Notes: generated from the letters alone by a model not told the origin. A stretch of DNA of 22,643 bases from Campylobacterota bacterium (GCA_003561815.1 PWVP01000116.1:1-22643), one strand, 5' to 3'; shown: positions 14,401 to 21,325, numbered from the stretch's first letter. Numbers and translations: made by a program.

Positions 14401-16634
14401 CCACCTGCTGTGCGGGCAAAGGCGTATCCGATGCCCGTATCGATCGCCTCCACCCCCTGCAGATAGGCATCACCACTCTCGCCACCGTGAACCTGCACCG
14501 GAAGAAAACAGCTAAAGCTGTCATTGATGCCTTGATCCAGACACGCCTCTTCATCCCCTAGCGTGCCGGAGAAGTTCCTTCCCCAGCCCCAGAGGGTGCC
14601 ATCGCGTCTCAGGGCGAAGCTGGAGCCGCTGACCCCCCCGATGGCAACCGCCTCCTCAAAAAAGCCCCGATCCGTATCGCCCCCCAGTGCGCGGCGGGCA
14701 TAGAAGCGGTGGCCGCCATCATCACCTGGAACACCCAGCGCGCTGCTGCTGCCCCAGGACCAGACGCTCCCATCGGCCCGAAGCGCCACGGTGTGCTGGC
14801 CGCCACTGGAGATCTGGACGATATCACTCAGGGGTGCGTCGCTCTTTTTCATCGCCGTGACGGGATCGCCGGAGTCGGTAGCAGTGACGCCGCCATCGCC
14901 CAGTTGTCTGGTAAAGCCGTTGTGGCCCCAGCTGAGCACATGGCCATCTTTATTCAGCGCCACGGCGTAGTTGGCCCCGGCGGCGATGGCGATGATATCT
15001 TCAAGATCCTCCACCTTAACCGGAAGGGTGGCGGTCAGATCCCCCACTGCGCCAGATCCTAGGCGATCGTTGCTATTGCTCCCCCAGGCGTAAACGGTAC
15101 CGGCCTCTGTCAGCGCCAGAGCAAACGGATCACCATCGGCCATCTGCCCGCTACCACCAGCGGCGATGGCGACGATATTCTCCAGATAACCGGTACCATC
15201 TGCGCTTCTCACCCGCACCGGGGTGCTCTCATACCACCCCTCCGTGCCGATACCCAGCTGGCCATCGCTGTTATCACCCATCGCCCAGAGGGTGCCATCT
15301 TCCCGTAGATGAAGCGAGAAGCCATATCCGCCAGCCACCTGCGCTTGCACCTCACCGCCATAGACCCGGATGAGATGGGTGCGGCTGATGGGCTCACCTA
15401 AAGCGCTCTCACCCTCCCAGCCGATCGCATAAATACCCGGCTCGCTGAAGGTGTGGCTAAAGGTGTCCCCACCCGCCTGCTCTTGCTGATCGTCAACGCT
15501 CCACGCACCGCTGCTCTCATCCAGATCATCGGCCAGAAAAAACGAAGCTTCACTCCCCACCGCCACAGTAGGGGGGCCATGGATCAAGCGTGGCGTAATC
15601 GCGGCGACATGGCTCCCCCAGTCGGTAAAGCTGCCCCCGGCAAAGAGAGTCTCCCCCCCTGCAGAGGCGAGGGCATAGATGGCATCACCCGACCCATCGC
15701 CCAGATCGTACCAGGCGCCACCCGCACCGTAGCGGAGTATTCGCTCCTCGAAGCTACCCCCGGCATAGAGCTCCCCATCATCACTCATTAGCAGTGCGCG
15801 CGCACCCTCAAAGGACCCAATCTGGCTCCACTGCTCACCAGGAGGGCTATCAAAGCTCATACGGTAGACGCCCCCCTCCCCGGCAGCATAGAGACTCATC
15901 CCGTCGCTACTCAGCACCAGATCATAGATCGGCCCATCGATATCCTCATCCACACTGAGCCAGTTATTGCCATCCCATATTCCGATATAGCTGGCTGGAT
16001 CTCCATTGCTGTACTGGGCAAAGTCGCCGCCAAAGAAGATCATATTTCCCCCTGGCTGAACCAGCACACTGTAAACCGTCCCATCCACACCTGACTCTAG
16101 GAATCCATCAAGCGAACTCCACTCTGATCCATCCCATCGGGCCAGATTGGATGCGTAAACCGTGCCGTCCTCAAGCGCAGTAAAGGTCCCGCCGATATAG
16201 AGGGTCCCGGCAGGATCAAAGGCGATCGCCCGCACCTGGCCTGTCTCTATCCCCAAGCCCAGAGAGCTCCACTCCTCTGTTTCAAGATCGTAGGCGGCAA
16301 TGCCACCACCCACATCCCCAAAGGCGCCCCCCACATAGAGCCGCCCATCACTGGGGCTAAAGGCGAGATCGTAAATTACGCCATCGAGGGTGTCGATGAG
16401 GCTCCACTGAGAGCCGTCCCACTCATACAGCCTGCCTTCGACTGCAGAGGGGTTGGATCCCACAAAGAGCCGGCCATCCTCAGAGTATGCCATCGCCCGC
16501 ACTTCGCCATTGACCCCCTCACTGTCTGTCGTACCTGCCAGCGGGAACCAGTCATCACCAGAAGCCTGAAGCGCCGTCGCCAAAAAAAGGAGCGCGACAA
16601 CCGTTTTTAGGGTGTTTTTAATAGCTGTTTTCAT
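8481..16634 (-). CDS. Giant secreted multi-propeller protein (PKD-RCC1 x3, BNR, GWNL repeats)
   Basis: A 2717-residue exported protein. In order: signal peptide (1-25); about seven YVGGxF-type blades (27-350); PKD-like domain (353-422); seven RCC1 repeats (430-825); PKD-like (833-905); seven RCC1 repeats (914-1262); an Ig-like insert (1270-1380); PKD-like (1382-1464); seven RCC1 repeats (1469-1822). Then comes a seven-blade sialidase/BNR-like propeller (1830-2200) with Asp-boxes LDGGQSW and SSDGGQSW, beta-rich domains (2205-2540), and a duplicated GWNLxxL module (from 2542 and about 2635). RCC1 blades read like VYAWGSNSNDRLG; PKD domains end in HTFSEPG. No catalytic site was seen, so a binding or adhesive surface role is likely. 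A strong AAGGGGAGGAG sits inside the end of the FecR gene, only three bases separating that stop from this ATG; the two are one operon. Confidence 0.92.
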   Translation of the reverse strand: MKTAIKNTLKTVVALLFLATALQASGDDWFPLAGTTDSEGVNGEVRAMAYSEDGRLFVGSNPSAVEGRLYEWDGSQWSLIDTLDGVIYDLAFSPSDGRLYVGGAFGDVGGGIAAYDLETEEWSSLGLGIETGQVRAIAFDPAGTLYIGGTFTALEDGTVYASNLARWDGSEWSSLDGFLESGVDGTVYSVLVQPGGNMIFFGGDFAQYSNGDPASYIGIWDGNNWLSVDEDIDGPIYDLVLSSDGMSLYAAGEGGVYRMSFDSPPGEQWSQIGSFEGARALLMSDDGELYAGGSFEERILRYGAGGAWYDLGDGSGDAIYALASAGGETLFAGGSFTDWGSHVAAITPRLIHGPPTVAVGSEASFFLADDLDESSGAWSVDDQQEQAGGDTFSHTFSEPGIYAIGWEGESALGEPISRTHLIRVYGGEVQAQVAGGYGFSLHLREDGTLWAMGDNSDGQLGIGTEGWYESTPVRVRSADGTGYLENIVAIAAGGSGQMADGDPFALALTEAGTVYAWGSNSNDRLGSGAVGDLTATLPVKVEDLEDIIAIAAGANYAVALNKDGHVLSWGHNGFTRQLGDGGVTATDSGDPVTAMKKSDAPLSDIVQISSGGQHTVALRADGSVWSWGSSSALGVPGDDGGHRFYARRALGGDTDRGFFEEAVAIGGVSGSSFALRRDGTLWGWGRNFSGTLGDEEACLDQGINDSFSCFLPVQVHGGESGDAYLQGVEAIDTGIGYAFARTAGGEIWTIGSHGSNALFGENKTAPARVPGGQSGEAQLSDIVQVSGSAAHYLALDSSDRLWGWSGYNGNDDGQLGLGDTDDRGEPTLLYPRWVALDADQAVVMPGESVGFEVELSEALPGESVQWSVSDGHSESGGESFAHTFSEPGLYHVTATAEQLGGVSDTVLVRVMDDQGGLAAGDESSFVIDSAGQAWGFGAGLTGVLGVGDDDVRTTPDAVLVDKRVAQIRSGQWHTLILREDGSLWGTGDNDDSQVKDSTEWNYVTPVEILSEGVVAVDAAVNHSMILDRYGVVSVFGGNYDGHLGPYGDPISAPTPLEANGLGPVVAIATGNRHHLLLDAYGDVWSFGEGENGKLGNDSPNDRDYPERITGYASIDAVAIAAGANHSLVLDSSGDVWSFGQNDEGQLGLGHTDDGYLPQKIDLPEPIVAIEAGGAFSLALDASGNLWGFGDHKDLQLGLGYGNLIETSPVKIDHLQGVTHIAAGADHSLARTADGGVWSFGASSAGELGSAQTGDWREYPERVLLSPTHGYLNTLGYESLESPLSLSKTYVEDTNLTVIVKDSSGDPIAYQEIVIASGATTADLNLSIPAGAEDITVHYELNSGDSMLAEQAHLSANGLWSLEVGDSFADIGQLQALGALGALPEVLNIALLRDGGSSVPVGSEVSFTAQIEALHEPLDITWQMNDDRAEPLSEHFSYTFDEPGLYSTTLSVTDSENNTKTATQIVRVVGDAEQIAAGAGHTLRRNADGTVSIWGSNDQDQLGIDQVMVPIALTPLTHPGLSDVVAVKAGSNFSVALKSDGTVWSWGDNSNGRLGIGESDGSYDTPMPVVGGAMGGDYLEGIVAIAAGEAHALALHESGTLYAWGWNNSMGLGDGTTTSRSSPIATHIGSIAGTIVAIDAGHSRSLALTDGGEVYAWGRRSHDGSSHGDTGTPYPVSGLSDITAIASGWRFNMALTGDGDLYTWGLNSSGQLGDGTTTDKDMVASPVLTDVSAIAAGHSHALAVSGGQLYAWGDGDQGQLGTGETDSESTPQIVDLGGSVDRAYAGRHHNYAITTEGVWYAWGSNSEKQLGGPFSTDGVGYLPTPATLQVGQWLPEKSVDGGMKMRRYLRAATDGYGRTFALYSGDIEDYDPLEGANELRVAVKSGGSWQHHQLLSDAYADGYDRMAIATNDKGQAAIAYVSGDIDRIHLYRTLDGGQSWQPLEPLIDQSFVSDLDLALDADGQPHLVFQRSEDSENQATYATYQGGWQIEVVGTEDNSGNQVGRSGQIAISQGGVIHYVYGGFGGNYLIHARREGADSWQVSSLPDASYENAVSGRFELLLEDETIHLFYKNPNYGIVQTRSSDGGQSWTLETAAGDLDLTGFVSAAIDGDGHAHILAQKSVYMGMSFDRYIVYLSNDSGSWQAGWRVVNDTIAECIEDLAACTIGREGVYLDDYTLSYSAGYDRLEMIFIDRRIARMGLTYSYTPSGATPPSPPEPAYTLTRPEGISLDEPVVVRIWARDRLSDETVADTLVTLQPGQQSVPFELSAHEGGDLVYGYRVEQGVDEGLVIEGYLGADGTTLAYHDQVEGFSAPPESFSLQLMGGTRLQGVLEMTLPAGERVSIFARPADLGQSSLFRHRVQTQLTADGGSVLPFDLVLPQEDGFDRYIIGYELDTPSGTVVAQGYYSSEETTPYYAQADILQTESLPGSITLSAIEGVSISGLISNATDLDKAIVIAQREDGYFTFVDAPTQGAYTIAVPATQAPKSYRVGLYLLDAQPELALEKIPAWHGGGAHRHQASTFTIAQSGVSGRDITVSSVEASTIELRSGWNLLSLPHKAEFGSFELALNFGVHPAIEQLLSYDQHGWRHYAAKPEGFKPHLDRMTALSSQEGFWLRSRQTETLRLHLAADSGAVDALPELSPGWNLVGLHRAIDPADLAQEVAASGLEPITLWVYRAGEWQVYIHSAALDTTELVDTPRIDTIAPSEGVWIHTKEQP
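11169..12230 (-). repeat. Third RCC1 propeller: seven repeats
   Basis: Seven tandem repeats of roughly 50 residues, each with an AAGxxH(S/T)xAL strand, a DGxVYxWG strand and a GQLG-type turn, coding for residues about 1469-1822 of the giant protein. The seven-fold count is what closes an RCC1 propeller. Confidence 0.8.
12849..13895 (-). repeat. Second RCC1 propeller: seven repeats
   Basis: Seven tandem RCC1-type repeats at residues about 914-1262, for example AAGANHSLVLDSSGDVWSFG followed by QNDEGQLGLG. Blade three (VVSVFGGNYDGHLG) is the most divergent. Confidence 0.8.
14160..15347 (-). repeat. First RCC1 propeller: seven repeats
   Basis: Seven tandem RCC1-type repeats at residues about 430-825, longer on average than those of the other two blocks because of loop inserts. 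Blade six (EIWTIGSHGSNALFGENK) has lost the usual tryptophan-glycine turn. Confidence 0.75.
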
Positions 16635-16637
16635 CCT

Positions 16638-18197
16638 CTATCTCCTCCCCTTAAAGATGCCCTCGGCTGTGCCGCCACTGCCGCTGGCACTGAAGCTGCC
16701 GCCGGTTGACTCGGCCCCGGGGCCATAGAGGCGACCATCGAGCCGCCCCGATTCGATACTCACGCTTGAATCCCCCCCGGCGCTGAGACCCTCGGTGTGA
16801 TAACCGCTACCGGCAATCGCGCCGCCGCTGACTCCGATATGCCAGTGCTCGCCTCCGGCATCGAAGCGGATATCGCCCCGGATAGGGTTGCTGCTGCCAA
16901 AGTGGATATTCATATCAAACTGGCCGTTTTGCATTCTGTGCGCCTGATCGACCGTGCCCTCCACGCTGCCGCTGTAGCCATAGACCGATCCGATCTCCAT
17001 CAGGTGGGCCACGGTGCTTTCAGGGGTGAGATCGCCGCTGACATACCCCTCTACGATCTGATCGGGGGCGGGGTTGTCGGTGGGCGTGCTCACCCAGAAA
17101 CCCCAGCTGGTGTAGGGGTCATCACCGCTTAGCTCCATGCGGTGGGCGGTGGGGGTCTCGATCGGCTGATCGGGCGCAGCCTCCTGAATCTCCTCTGCGC
17201 TGATAAGCTCCTCGGTGCTCTCCTCTGCGGTGACGGCTGCTACGGTGCTCTCGGCTAAATCCTCACTATACTCACGCGTATCGGGAAGCTCCACGGGGTC
17301 AATCTCCTCAGGCTCGCTCTCGATCTCACGAAAGGCGATCTCCTCCTCTTCGCTCGCCTCTTCAGAGGTGGTGCCCAAAGCCAGATCCTCCTCCTCGCTG
17401 GCCTCCTCAGAAGCGATGGTCTCCTCGCTAGCAGCCTCCTCTTCGGTGGCCTCTTCCTCGATCGCTTCCTCTTCGGTGGCCTCCTCTTCAGCCGTCTCCT
17501 CCTCGGTCGCTTCGGCAGGCTCGATGCTCTCATCGCTCTCCTCCTCGATCACCACCTCATCGGGGTCGATCACCTCGCCGCCGCCGCCCGCTTCGCTGGC
17601 GAGACTCTCCACCTCTTCAGGGGTGTAGGCCACCGGAGGTGTGGGGGGCTGACCCATGCGGGTGCGCGTTAGCTGCCCGGCTGAGACCTCCACACTCTGC
17701 CCCTCAGCCTCCACCACAATCACCCCTTCGGTGCAGGCGATGGTCTCATCCTCCGGCTGGATGCTCATCAGCACCTGAGTGCCGCGAATACCGATGGTCG
17801 CGGTGCGCGTCTGCATCTGAAATCGATCCGGATTGGCCCGCCCCACCTGACCGGTAACCGCGCGCAGCGCCCCTTTGGCCGCCCCGAAGCGCACCTGCGA
17901 ATCGGCTGCATTGGCCTCATCGTAGAGAAAGGTCTCGATATTGAGCTCCGCGTTTCGCCCCATGGTGATCACCGTGCCATCGGCAAAGCGCAGCTGCGCC
18001 CTGGCATCCTCACCGGTGTGGACAATATCGTGCTCTTTTAGTGCAAACCCGCTCGCTGCTGCCAGACTCTGGCTCTCGCGTTCGATGCTCACCGTACCGG
18101 TGGCCGCCGTGATGGTGCCAACCGCCAGTAGCGAAGGCGCACACAGAAAAAAGAGCCAAAATCCCAAAATCCACTTCACACGCTCAGCTTGTCGCAT
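16638..18197 (-). CDS. FecR-domain protein with TbpB-like C-terminal barrel, predicted type XI secretion cargo
   Basis: A 519-residue exported protein. Residues 1-25 are a Sec signal with no lipobox, so the mature protein is probably soluble. Residues about 27-180 are a FecR domain (GTVSIERE, LRFADGTVITMGRNAEL, TATIGIRGTQV). Residues 215-300 are very Glu-rich with a five-residue period (EEEAT/EEEAI). Residues 355-519 look like a TbpB-type beta-barrel ending in LDGRLYGPGAESTGGSFSAS and GIFKGRR, which matches the G-x-FYGPxAxExGGxF tail shared by TbpB and Slam clients. A Slam-like outer-membrane gene lies just upstream, so this is a good candidate for its cargo (inference). RBS AAGGAGAG is well placed. 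The stop is three bases from the giant propeller gene. Confidence 0.85.
   Translation of the reverse strand: MRQAERVKWILGFWLFFLCAPSLLAVGTITAATGTVSIERESQSLAAASGFALKEHDIVHTGEDARAQLRFADGTVITMGRNAELNIETFLYDEANAADSQVRFGAAKGALRAVTGQVGRANPDRFQMQTRTATIGIRGTQVLMSIQPEDETIACTEGVIVVEAEGQSVEVSAGQLTRTRMGQPPTPPVAYTPEEVESLASEAGGGGEVIDPDEVVIEEESDESIEPAEATEEETAEEEATEEEAIEEEATEEEAASEETIASEEASEEEDLALGTTSEEASEEEEIAFREIESEPEEIDPVELPDTREYSEDLAESTVAAVTAEESTEELISAEEIQEAAPDQPIETPTAHRMELSGDDPYTSWGFWVSTPTDNPAPDQIVEGYVSGDLTPESTVAHLMEIGSVYGYSGSVEGTVDQAHRMQNGQFDMNIHFGSSNPIRGDIRFDAGGEHWHIGVSGGAIAGSGYHTEGLSAGGDSSVSIESGRLDGRLYGPGAESTGGSFSASGSGGTAEGIFKGRR
17298..17546 (-). repeat. Glu-rich low-complexity coding repeat
   Basis: This part of the FecR gene codes for residues 218-300, mostly Glu, Ala, Thr and Ser, with runs of TEEEA/IEEEA at a five-residue period. 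The DNA is a degenerate GAG/GAA-GCx repeat and is likely to vary in length between strains. It forms an acidic linker between the FecR and barrel domains. Confidence 0.8.
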
Positions 18198-18237
18198 CGC
18201 CCACTCTCCTTAACTCTTGAAACCATCCTATACTCGT

Positions 18238-18271
18238 ATCCTATCGACCCCGCGTTAGCGCTGCGTCACCA
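18238..18271 (-). promoter_or_regulatory. Predicted promoter and activator box of the FecR gene
   Basis: On the minus strand ACGCAGCGCTAAC (18266-18254) is followed after exactly 10 bases by TAGGAT (18243-18238), a -10-like hexamer 41 bases before the ATG. The same 13-mer with the same spacing precedes the Slam-like gene. There is no TTGACA-like -35, which suits an activator-dependent promoter. Confidence 0.5.
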
Positions 18272-18288
18272 AAATTACCTTTCAGCGC

Positions 18289-19839
18289 CTAAAAACTAAA
18301 GAGCCACACCCCATTGAGTGTGAGCAGATGCTTATCCCACTGGCTAAAGTTCTGGTTGGCATCGTTTTTCACATAGGAGTAGCCGAGGGTAAACTGATTG
18401 GTGCGCGTGCGCGCGAAGGTGCCGCTAGCGCTCAGTGTGTACTGATGCTCCGTTAGCTGAACGCGCTCGCCGAGGTGATCGAGATCGTCGCCGCTCTCAC
18501 GGTTTTGGCGCCATCGATACCCCAGCGATCCGGTGGCACTCAGAGCGGCGTTGAGGTGGTGGGTGTAGCCCGCCAGGCCCCCGATCAGAAGACGATCCGA
18601 CTCCTCGGACATCCGCTCATACCCCACCAGCGCGCGCAAAAAGTAGAGATCCCCATCGACTAAAAAGTGGCGGCTTTGAAGATGGAGTTCGTGACGCTGA
18701 CCATCGCGGGCGCGGTTGATCCGCTCTTGATAGTGGCGATCGCTTAGCAGATAGCCCACCTCCAGTGTGCGGTGCTCGCCCAGGGGTCGAATATGCCGCG
18801 CGCGCGCGATGGTTTCATTAAGATAGCTCCCACCGTCCACGGCGACGCGATCCTGGCCCACCGAGAAGCGCCACTGCTGACGGTTCTCGCCACGATAGAC
18901 CGGGCCGGTTGCTAAAGAGATCAGCCGAATATCCCGATCGCTCACATCCATCTGATTATGAAAAAAGCCGCTCAAGTGGGTGCGCCACGCCCAGCCGCCC
19001 AGCTCGCCAAAGTCGTAGGTGTGACTCAAACGAAGCATCTGCTGATGGGCCAGATCGGATTGAGGGTCCTCGCCATCAATCCCCTCATCCAGCCCCAGCG
19101 CCACGCCGGGTGCTACCCGGTAGTTGCCCGATCCGATATCGTTTCGGACATTGGTGTCATAGGCCAGACCCAAAAAGAGCGTCACACCGGTGTGGTGGCG
19201 TTTGCGCGCCCGCTCGATCAGCGCCAGATAGCGGTGCACATGCTCCGCAACCCGATCGGGCACGCCGCTTTCGAGCACACGGTGAAACTGCTCCTCGGCC
19301 GGATCGAAGTGGCGCTGGTAGTAGTAGCAGCGGGCCATCTCCAGTCGGGCACGCTGATGGGTGGGCTCGATAATCAGCACCCGCTCAAAGGCGCTAATCG
19401 CCTCGTCAAAGCGGCGCAGCTCCATCGCCGCCATCCCCAGATAGAAGTTGGCCCGTGGATCGTCGTAGCTCTCCTCGATCACCCTCTGATAGTGGCGATA
19501 GGCCCCCTCGGCATCCCGCTCGCGCAGCAGCGGCACGCCGGCACGCACCTGCTCCTCACGGCGGGCCGCCTCCTCGCGCTCACGCAGCAAACGCGCCTGT
19601 TCAAGCGTTTTTTGAAGCCGTTCCTGGGCCCTTTTTTGCTCGATCACCTCCAGTGGGCGGTTCTCAAAGGGCACCTCATCGGGACTATGAAACCAGCCGG
19701 GGTTGTTGCGCCAGAAGCGGTATTTGGCCTCCTCAAGCTCCTGAAGGAGCTGCGCCTCCTCCTGGGGCGTCACCACAAGCGGCTCACTCGCCGCCGCCAC
19801 TGCCAACAACACACCGCCCAAAAGCCCACCGTAGCGCAC
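18289..19839 (-). CDS. Slam-like outer-membrane protein (TPR + beta-barrel), predicted type XI translocator
   Basis: A 516-residue protein with a signal peptide (1-18), a charged coiled-coil stretch (60-98), TPR-type helices (100-212; RANFYLGMAAMELRRFDEAI, then ARLEMARCYYYQRHFDPAEE) and a C-terminal barrel (about 215-516). The barrel opens with LFLGLAYDTNVRND, matching the G-x-YDSN strand of surface lipoprotein assembly modifiers (PF04575-type), and ends in Phe (LNGVWLFSF) as outer-membrane barrels do. Slam proteins move TbpB-like cargo across the outer membrane, and the next gene encodes just such a barrel-tailed protein. The start is GTG at 19839, with AAGGAG five bases before it; an ATG two bases upstream is out of frame. 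A 91-base gap with its own promoter separates it from the FecR gene. Confidence 0.82.
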   Translation of the reverse strand: MRYGGLLGGVLLAVAAASEPLVVTPQEEAQLLQELEEAKYRFWRNNPGWFHSPDEVPFENRPLEVIEQKRAQERLQKTLEQARLLREREEAARREEQVRAGVPLLRERDAEGAYRHYQRVIEESYDDPRANFYLGMAAMELRRFDEAISAFERVLIIEPTHQRARLEMARCYYYQRHFDPAEEQFHRVLESGVPDRVAEHVHRYLALIERARKRHHTGVTLFLGLAYDTNVRNDIGSGNYRVAPGVALGLDEGIDGEDPQSDLAHQQMLRLSHTYDFGELGGWAWRTHLSGFFHNQMDVSDRDIRLISLATGPVYRGENRQQWRFSVGQDRVAVDGGSYLNETIARARHIRPLGEHRTLEVGYLLSDRHYQERINRARDGQRHELHLQSRHFLVDGDLYFLRALVGYERMSEESDRLLIGGLAGYTHHLNAALSATGSLGYRWRQNRESGDDLDHLGERVQLTEHQYTLSASGTFARTRTNQFTLGYSYVKNDANQNFSQWDKHLLTLNGVWLFSF

Positions 19840-19878
19840 ATCGACTCCTTAAAACACGCAATTACTTTTCGCGTTTGG

Positions 19879-19912
19879 ATTCTAGCATGCCAATGTTAGC
19901 GCTGCGTTAGCG
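19879..19912 (-). promoter_or_regulatory. Predicted promoter and activator box of the Slam-like gene
   Basis: On the minus strand CGCTAAC occurs twice at an 11-base period (19912-19906 and 19901-19895), then after 10 bases comes an extended -10, TGC-TAGAAT (TAGAAT at 19884-19879), 40 bases before the GTG. The 13-mer ACGCAGCGCTAAC here (19907-19895) is identical to that upstream of the FecR gene. Direct repeats with an 11-bp period ending 10 bp before the -10 are the layout used by PhoB/OmpR-family activators. Confidence 0.5.
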
Positions 19913-19925
19913 TTTGGGCTCGTCG

Positions 19926-20753
19926 TCAGCCTCGCTTGAGGTGGATATCCATCTGCGGGAAGGGGATGGAGATCTCCGCGCGGTTGAGCGCCTCGTAGAT
20001 TACCGGCAGGAAGTGAAAGTCAAAGCTAGGCGGGCGCTCGGTACTGGCCGCATCGATCCAGATGACCAGCACAAACTCCAGCGCACTATCGCCCAGAGCG
20101 GTCATACGCACCTGCGGTTTACGGGCGGGGTTATCGCGCAAAAACCCGAGATCCGGGTGGCTCTCAATCGCCTCTAGCACCACCCGCTGAACCGTCGCCA
20201 CCTCACTGCCATAGGCGACCGAGAAGGGAATCATCAAGCGGCGCACACTGTCATCATAGGTGAGGTTGATAATGTTCTCACCGATAAAGGTGCTATTGGG
20301 CACGATGATATCGATGTTATCAAAGGTGGTCACGGTGGTCGCTCGCAGACGGATCTGGCGAATAAAGCCCCACTGACCCGAAGGGAGCTCCACCAGATCC
20401 CCCACCCGCACCGACTTCTCAAACATCATAATCAGACCGCTGATAAAGTTTGAGACGATGTTTTGAAGCCCGAAGCCAATCCCCACCGAGATCGCCCCGG
20501 CCACGATGGCCAAAGAGGTGAGATCGATACCCAAAACCGAGAGTGCGACCATCAGGGTGATGACAACAATCGCGTAGTAGCCGAGATTGGAGAGTACGGT
20601 GCGGTTATCGGGGGTCAGGTTGATCCGTTTGGTCTCGATCGCATTGACCCGGCGACGATAGAGCCGCCCGATATAAAACCCGACGACAAAGACCAGAGTC
20701 GCCTTAAGCACCCCCATCCAGAGTGCCGGTTCAATCCAGGCTTCCATGCTCAT
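19926..20753 (-). CDS. MscS-family mechanosensitive channel
   Basis: A 275-residue small-conductance mechanosensitive channel of the inner membrane, which vents solutes on osmotic downshock. Three membrane helices are visible at about 12-30, 54-78 and 83-112. The pore helix AGAISVGIGFGLQNIVSNFI is canonical, followed by the beta domain signature VRVGDLVELPSGQWGFIRQI and PNSTFIGENIINLTYDD. The cytoplasmic alpha/beta part closes with EISIPFPQMDIHL. Length fits the minimal MscS class (about 280). The ATG at 20753 has AAAGGTGGG upstream and overlaps the end of the rimI-like gene by 23 bases, so the two form a small operon. No terminator was seen before the Slam-like gene, whose promoter sits in the 86-base gap. 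Confidence 0.95.
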   Translation of the reverse strand: MSMEAWIEPALWMGVLKATLVFVVGFYIGRLYRRRVNAIETKRINLTPDNRTVLSNLGYYAIVVITLMVALSVLGIDLTSLAIVAGAISVGIGFGLQNIVSNFISGLIMMFEKSVRVGDLVELPSGQWGFIRQIRLRATTVTTFDNIDIIVPNSTFIGENIINLTYDDSVRRLMIPFSVAYGSEVATVQRVVLEAIESHPDLGFLRDNPARKPQVRMTALGDSALEFVLVIWIDAASTERPPSFDFHFLPVIYEALNRAEISIPFPQMDIHLKRG

Positions 20754-21213
20754 CTGCCCACCTTTTGTCGATTTTCATCACCATACGCCAGCCGTCACGG
20801 CCACCGGGATAGAAGGAGGGTAGCAGTTTTTGCCTTTTAAACCCAAAACGGCTATAGAGCGTGTGGGCTTTGTGGTTGTCGGCACGCACCTCCAGCGAGA
20901 GGCGATCTTTGGCGTGCGCAGCCGCCCACTCTTTTGCGAAGTGCAGCAGCCGACGCCCCAGCCCCCTACCCCGGCAGCAAGGATCTACAGCGAGCATATA
21001 GATCCGCGCTACAGCGCTTCTTTTTTGGCTAAAGAGCAGCAGATACCCCACCAGATGATCCCCATCGCGAAGCAGAAAGAACGGGGTCTGCTTTTTAAGG
21101 TGATAGCGCAACGCGCGACGGCTCAAACGCCAGTCACGATCGGGGCTAAAGGCGCGATCTTGAAGCCGCTCGATCGCCGCTAAATCGCTGATTTTGGCCT
21201 GTTCTATCTGCAA
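20731..21213 (-). CDS. GNAT N-acetyltransferase, RimI-like
   Basis: A 160-residue GNAT-fold acetyltransferase. The acetyl-CoA loop is RGRGLGRRLL (residues 81-90), preceded by the beta-4 strand ARIYMLAVDP. The later LEVRADNHKAHTLYSRFGF (N113, Y120) is the pattern of RimI-type N-terminal acetyltransferases, which modify ribosomal protein S18 or other proteins. The start is a TTG at 21213 with AGAGGA nine bases before it; the family N-terminus (QIEQAKISDLAAIERLQ) begins there, and the next Met is far inside the domain. The C-terminus is extended (KRWADEHGSLD) and overlaps mscS by 23 bases. The GNAT call is sure, the RimI substrate less so. Confidence 0.88.
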   Translation of the reverse strand: MQIEQAKISDLAAIERLQDRAFSPDRDWRLSRRALRYHLKKQTPFFLLRDGDHLVGYLLLFSQKRSAVARIYMLAVDPCCRGRGLGRRLLHFAKEWAAAHAKDRLSLEVRADNHKAHTLYSRFGFKRQKLLPSFYPGGRDGWRMVMKIDKRWADEHGSLD

Positions 21214-21325
21214 CTTCTCGATTCCTCTTTATGGCTTACTCTGGAAAACAAAAGGCCCGATCTTAGCAAAGGGAGTTTAGAGACTCTGTGTTAGAGTGGT
21301 CGCCACACTTTCTGGGAGCGCGGCC

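Noticed and set aside
17255..17533. Arg-rich frame inside the Glu-rich region of the FecR gene
   Set aside because: It is the same-strand shifted reading of the GAG-rich repeat (Arg in place of Glu) with no start signal of its own.
18958..19899. Long open frame (313 codons) on the plus strand opposite the Slam-like gene
   Set aside because: It lies antisense to a well-supported gene, has His/Gln/Arg-rich composition typical of reverse-frame translation of GC-rich genes, and shows no domain.
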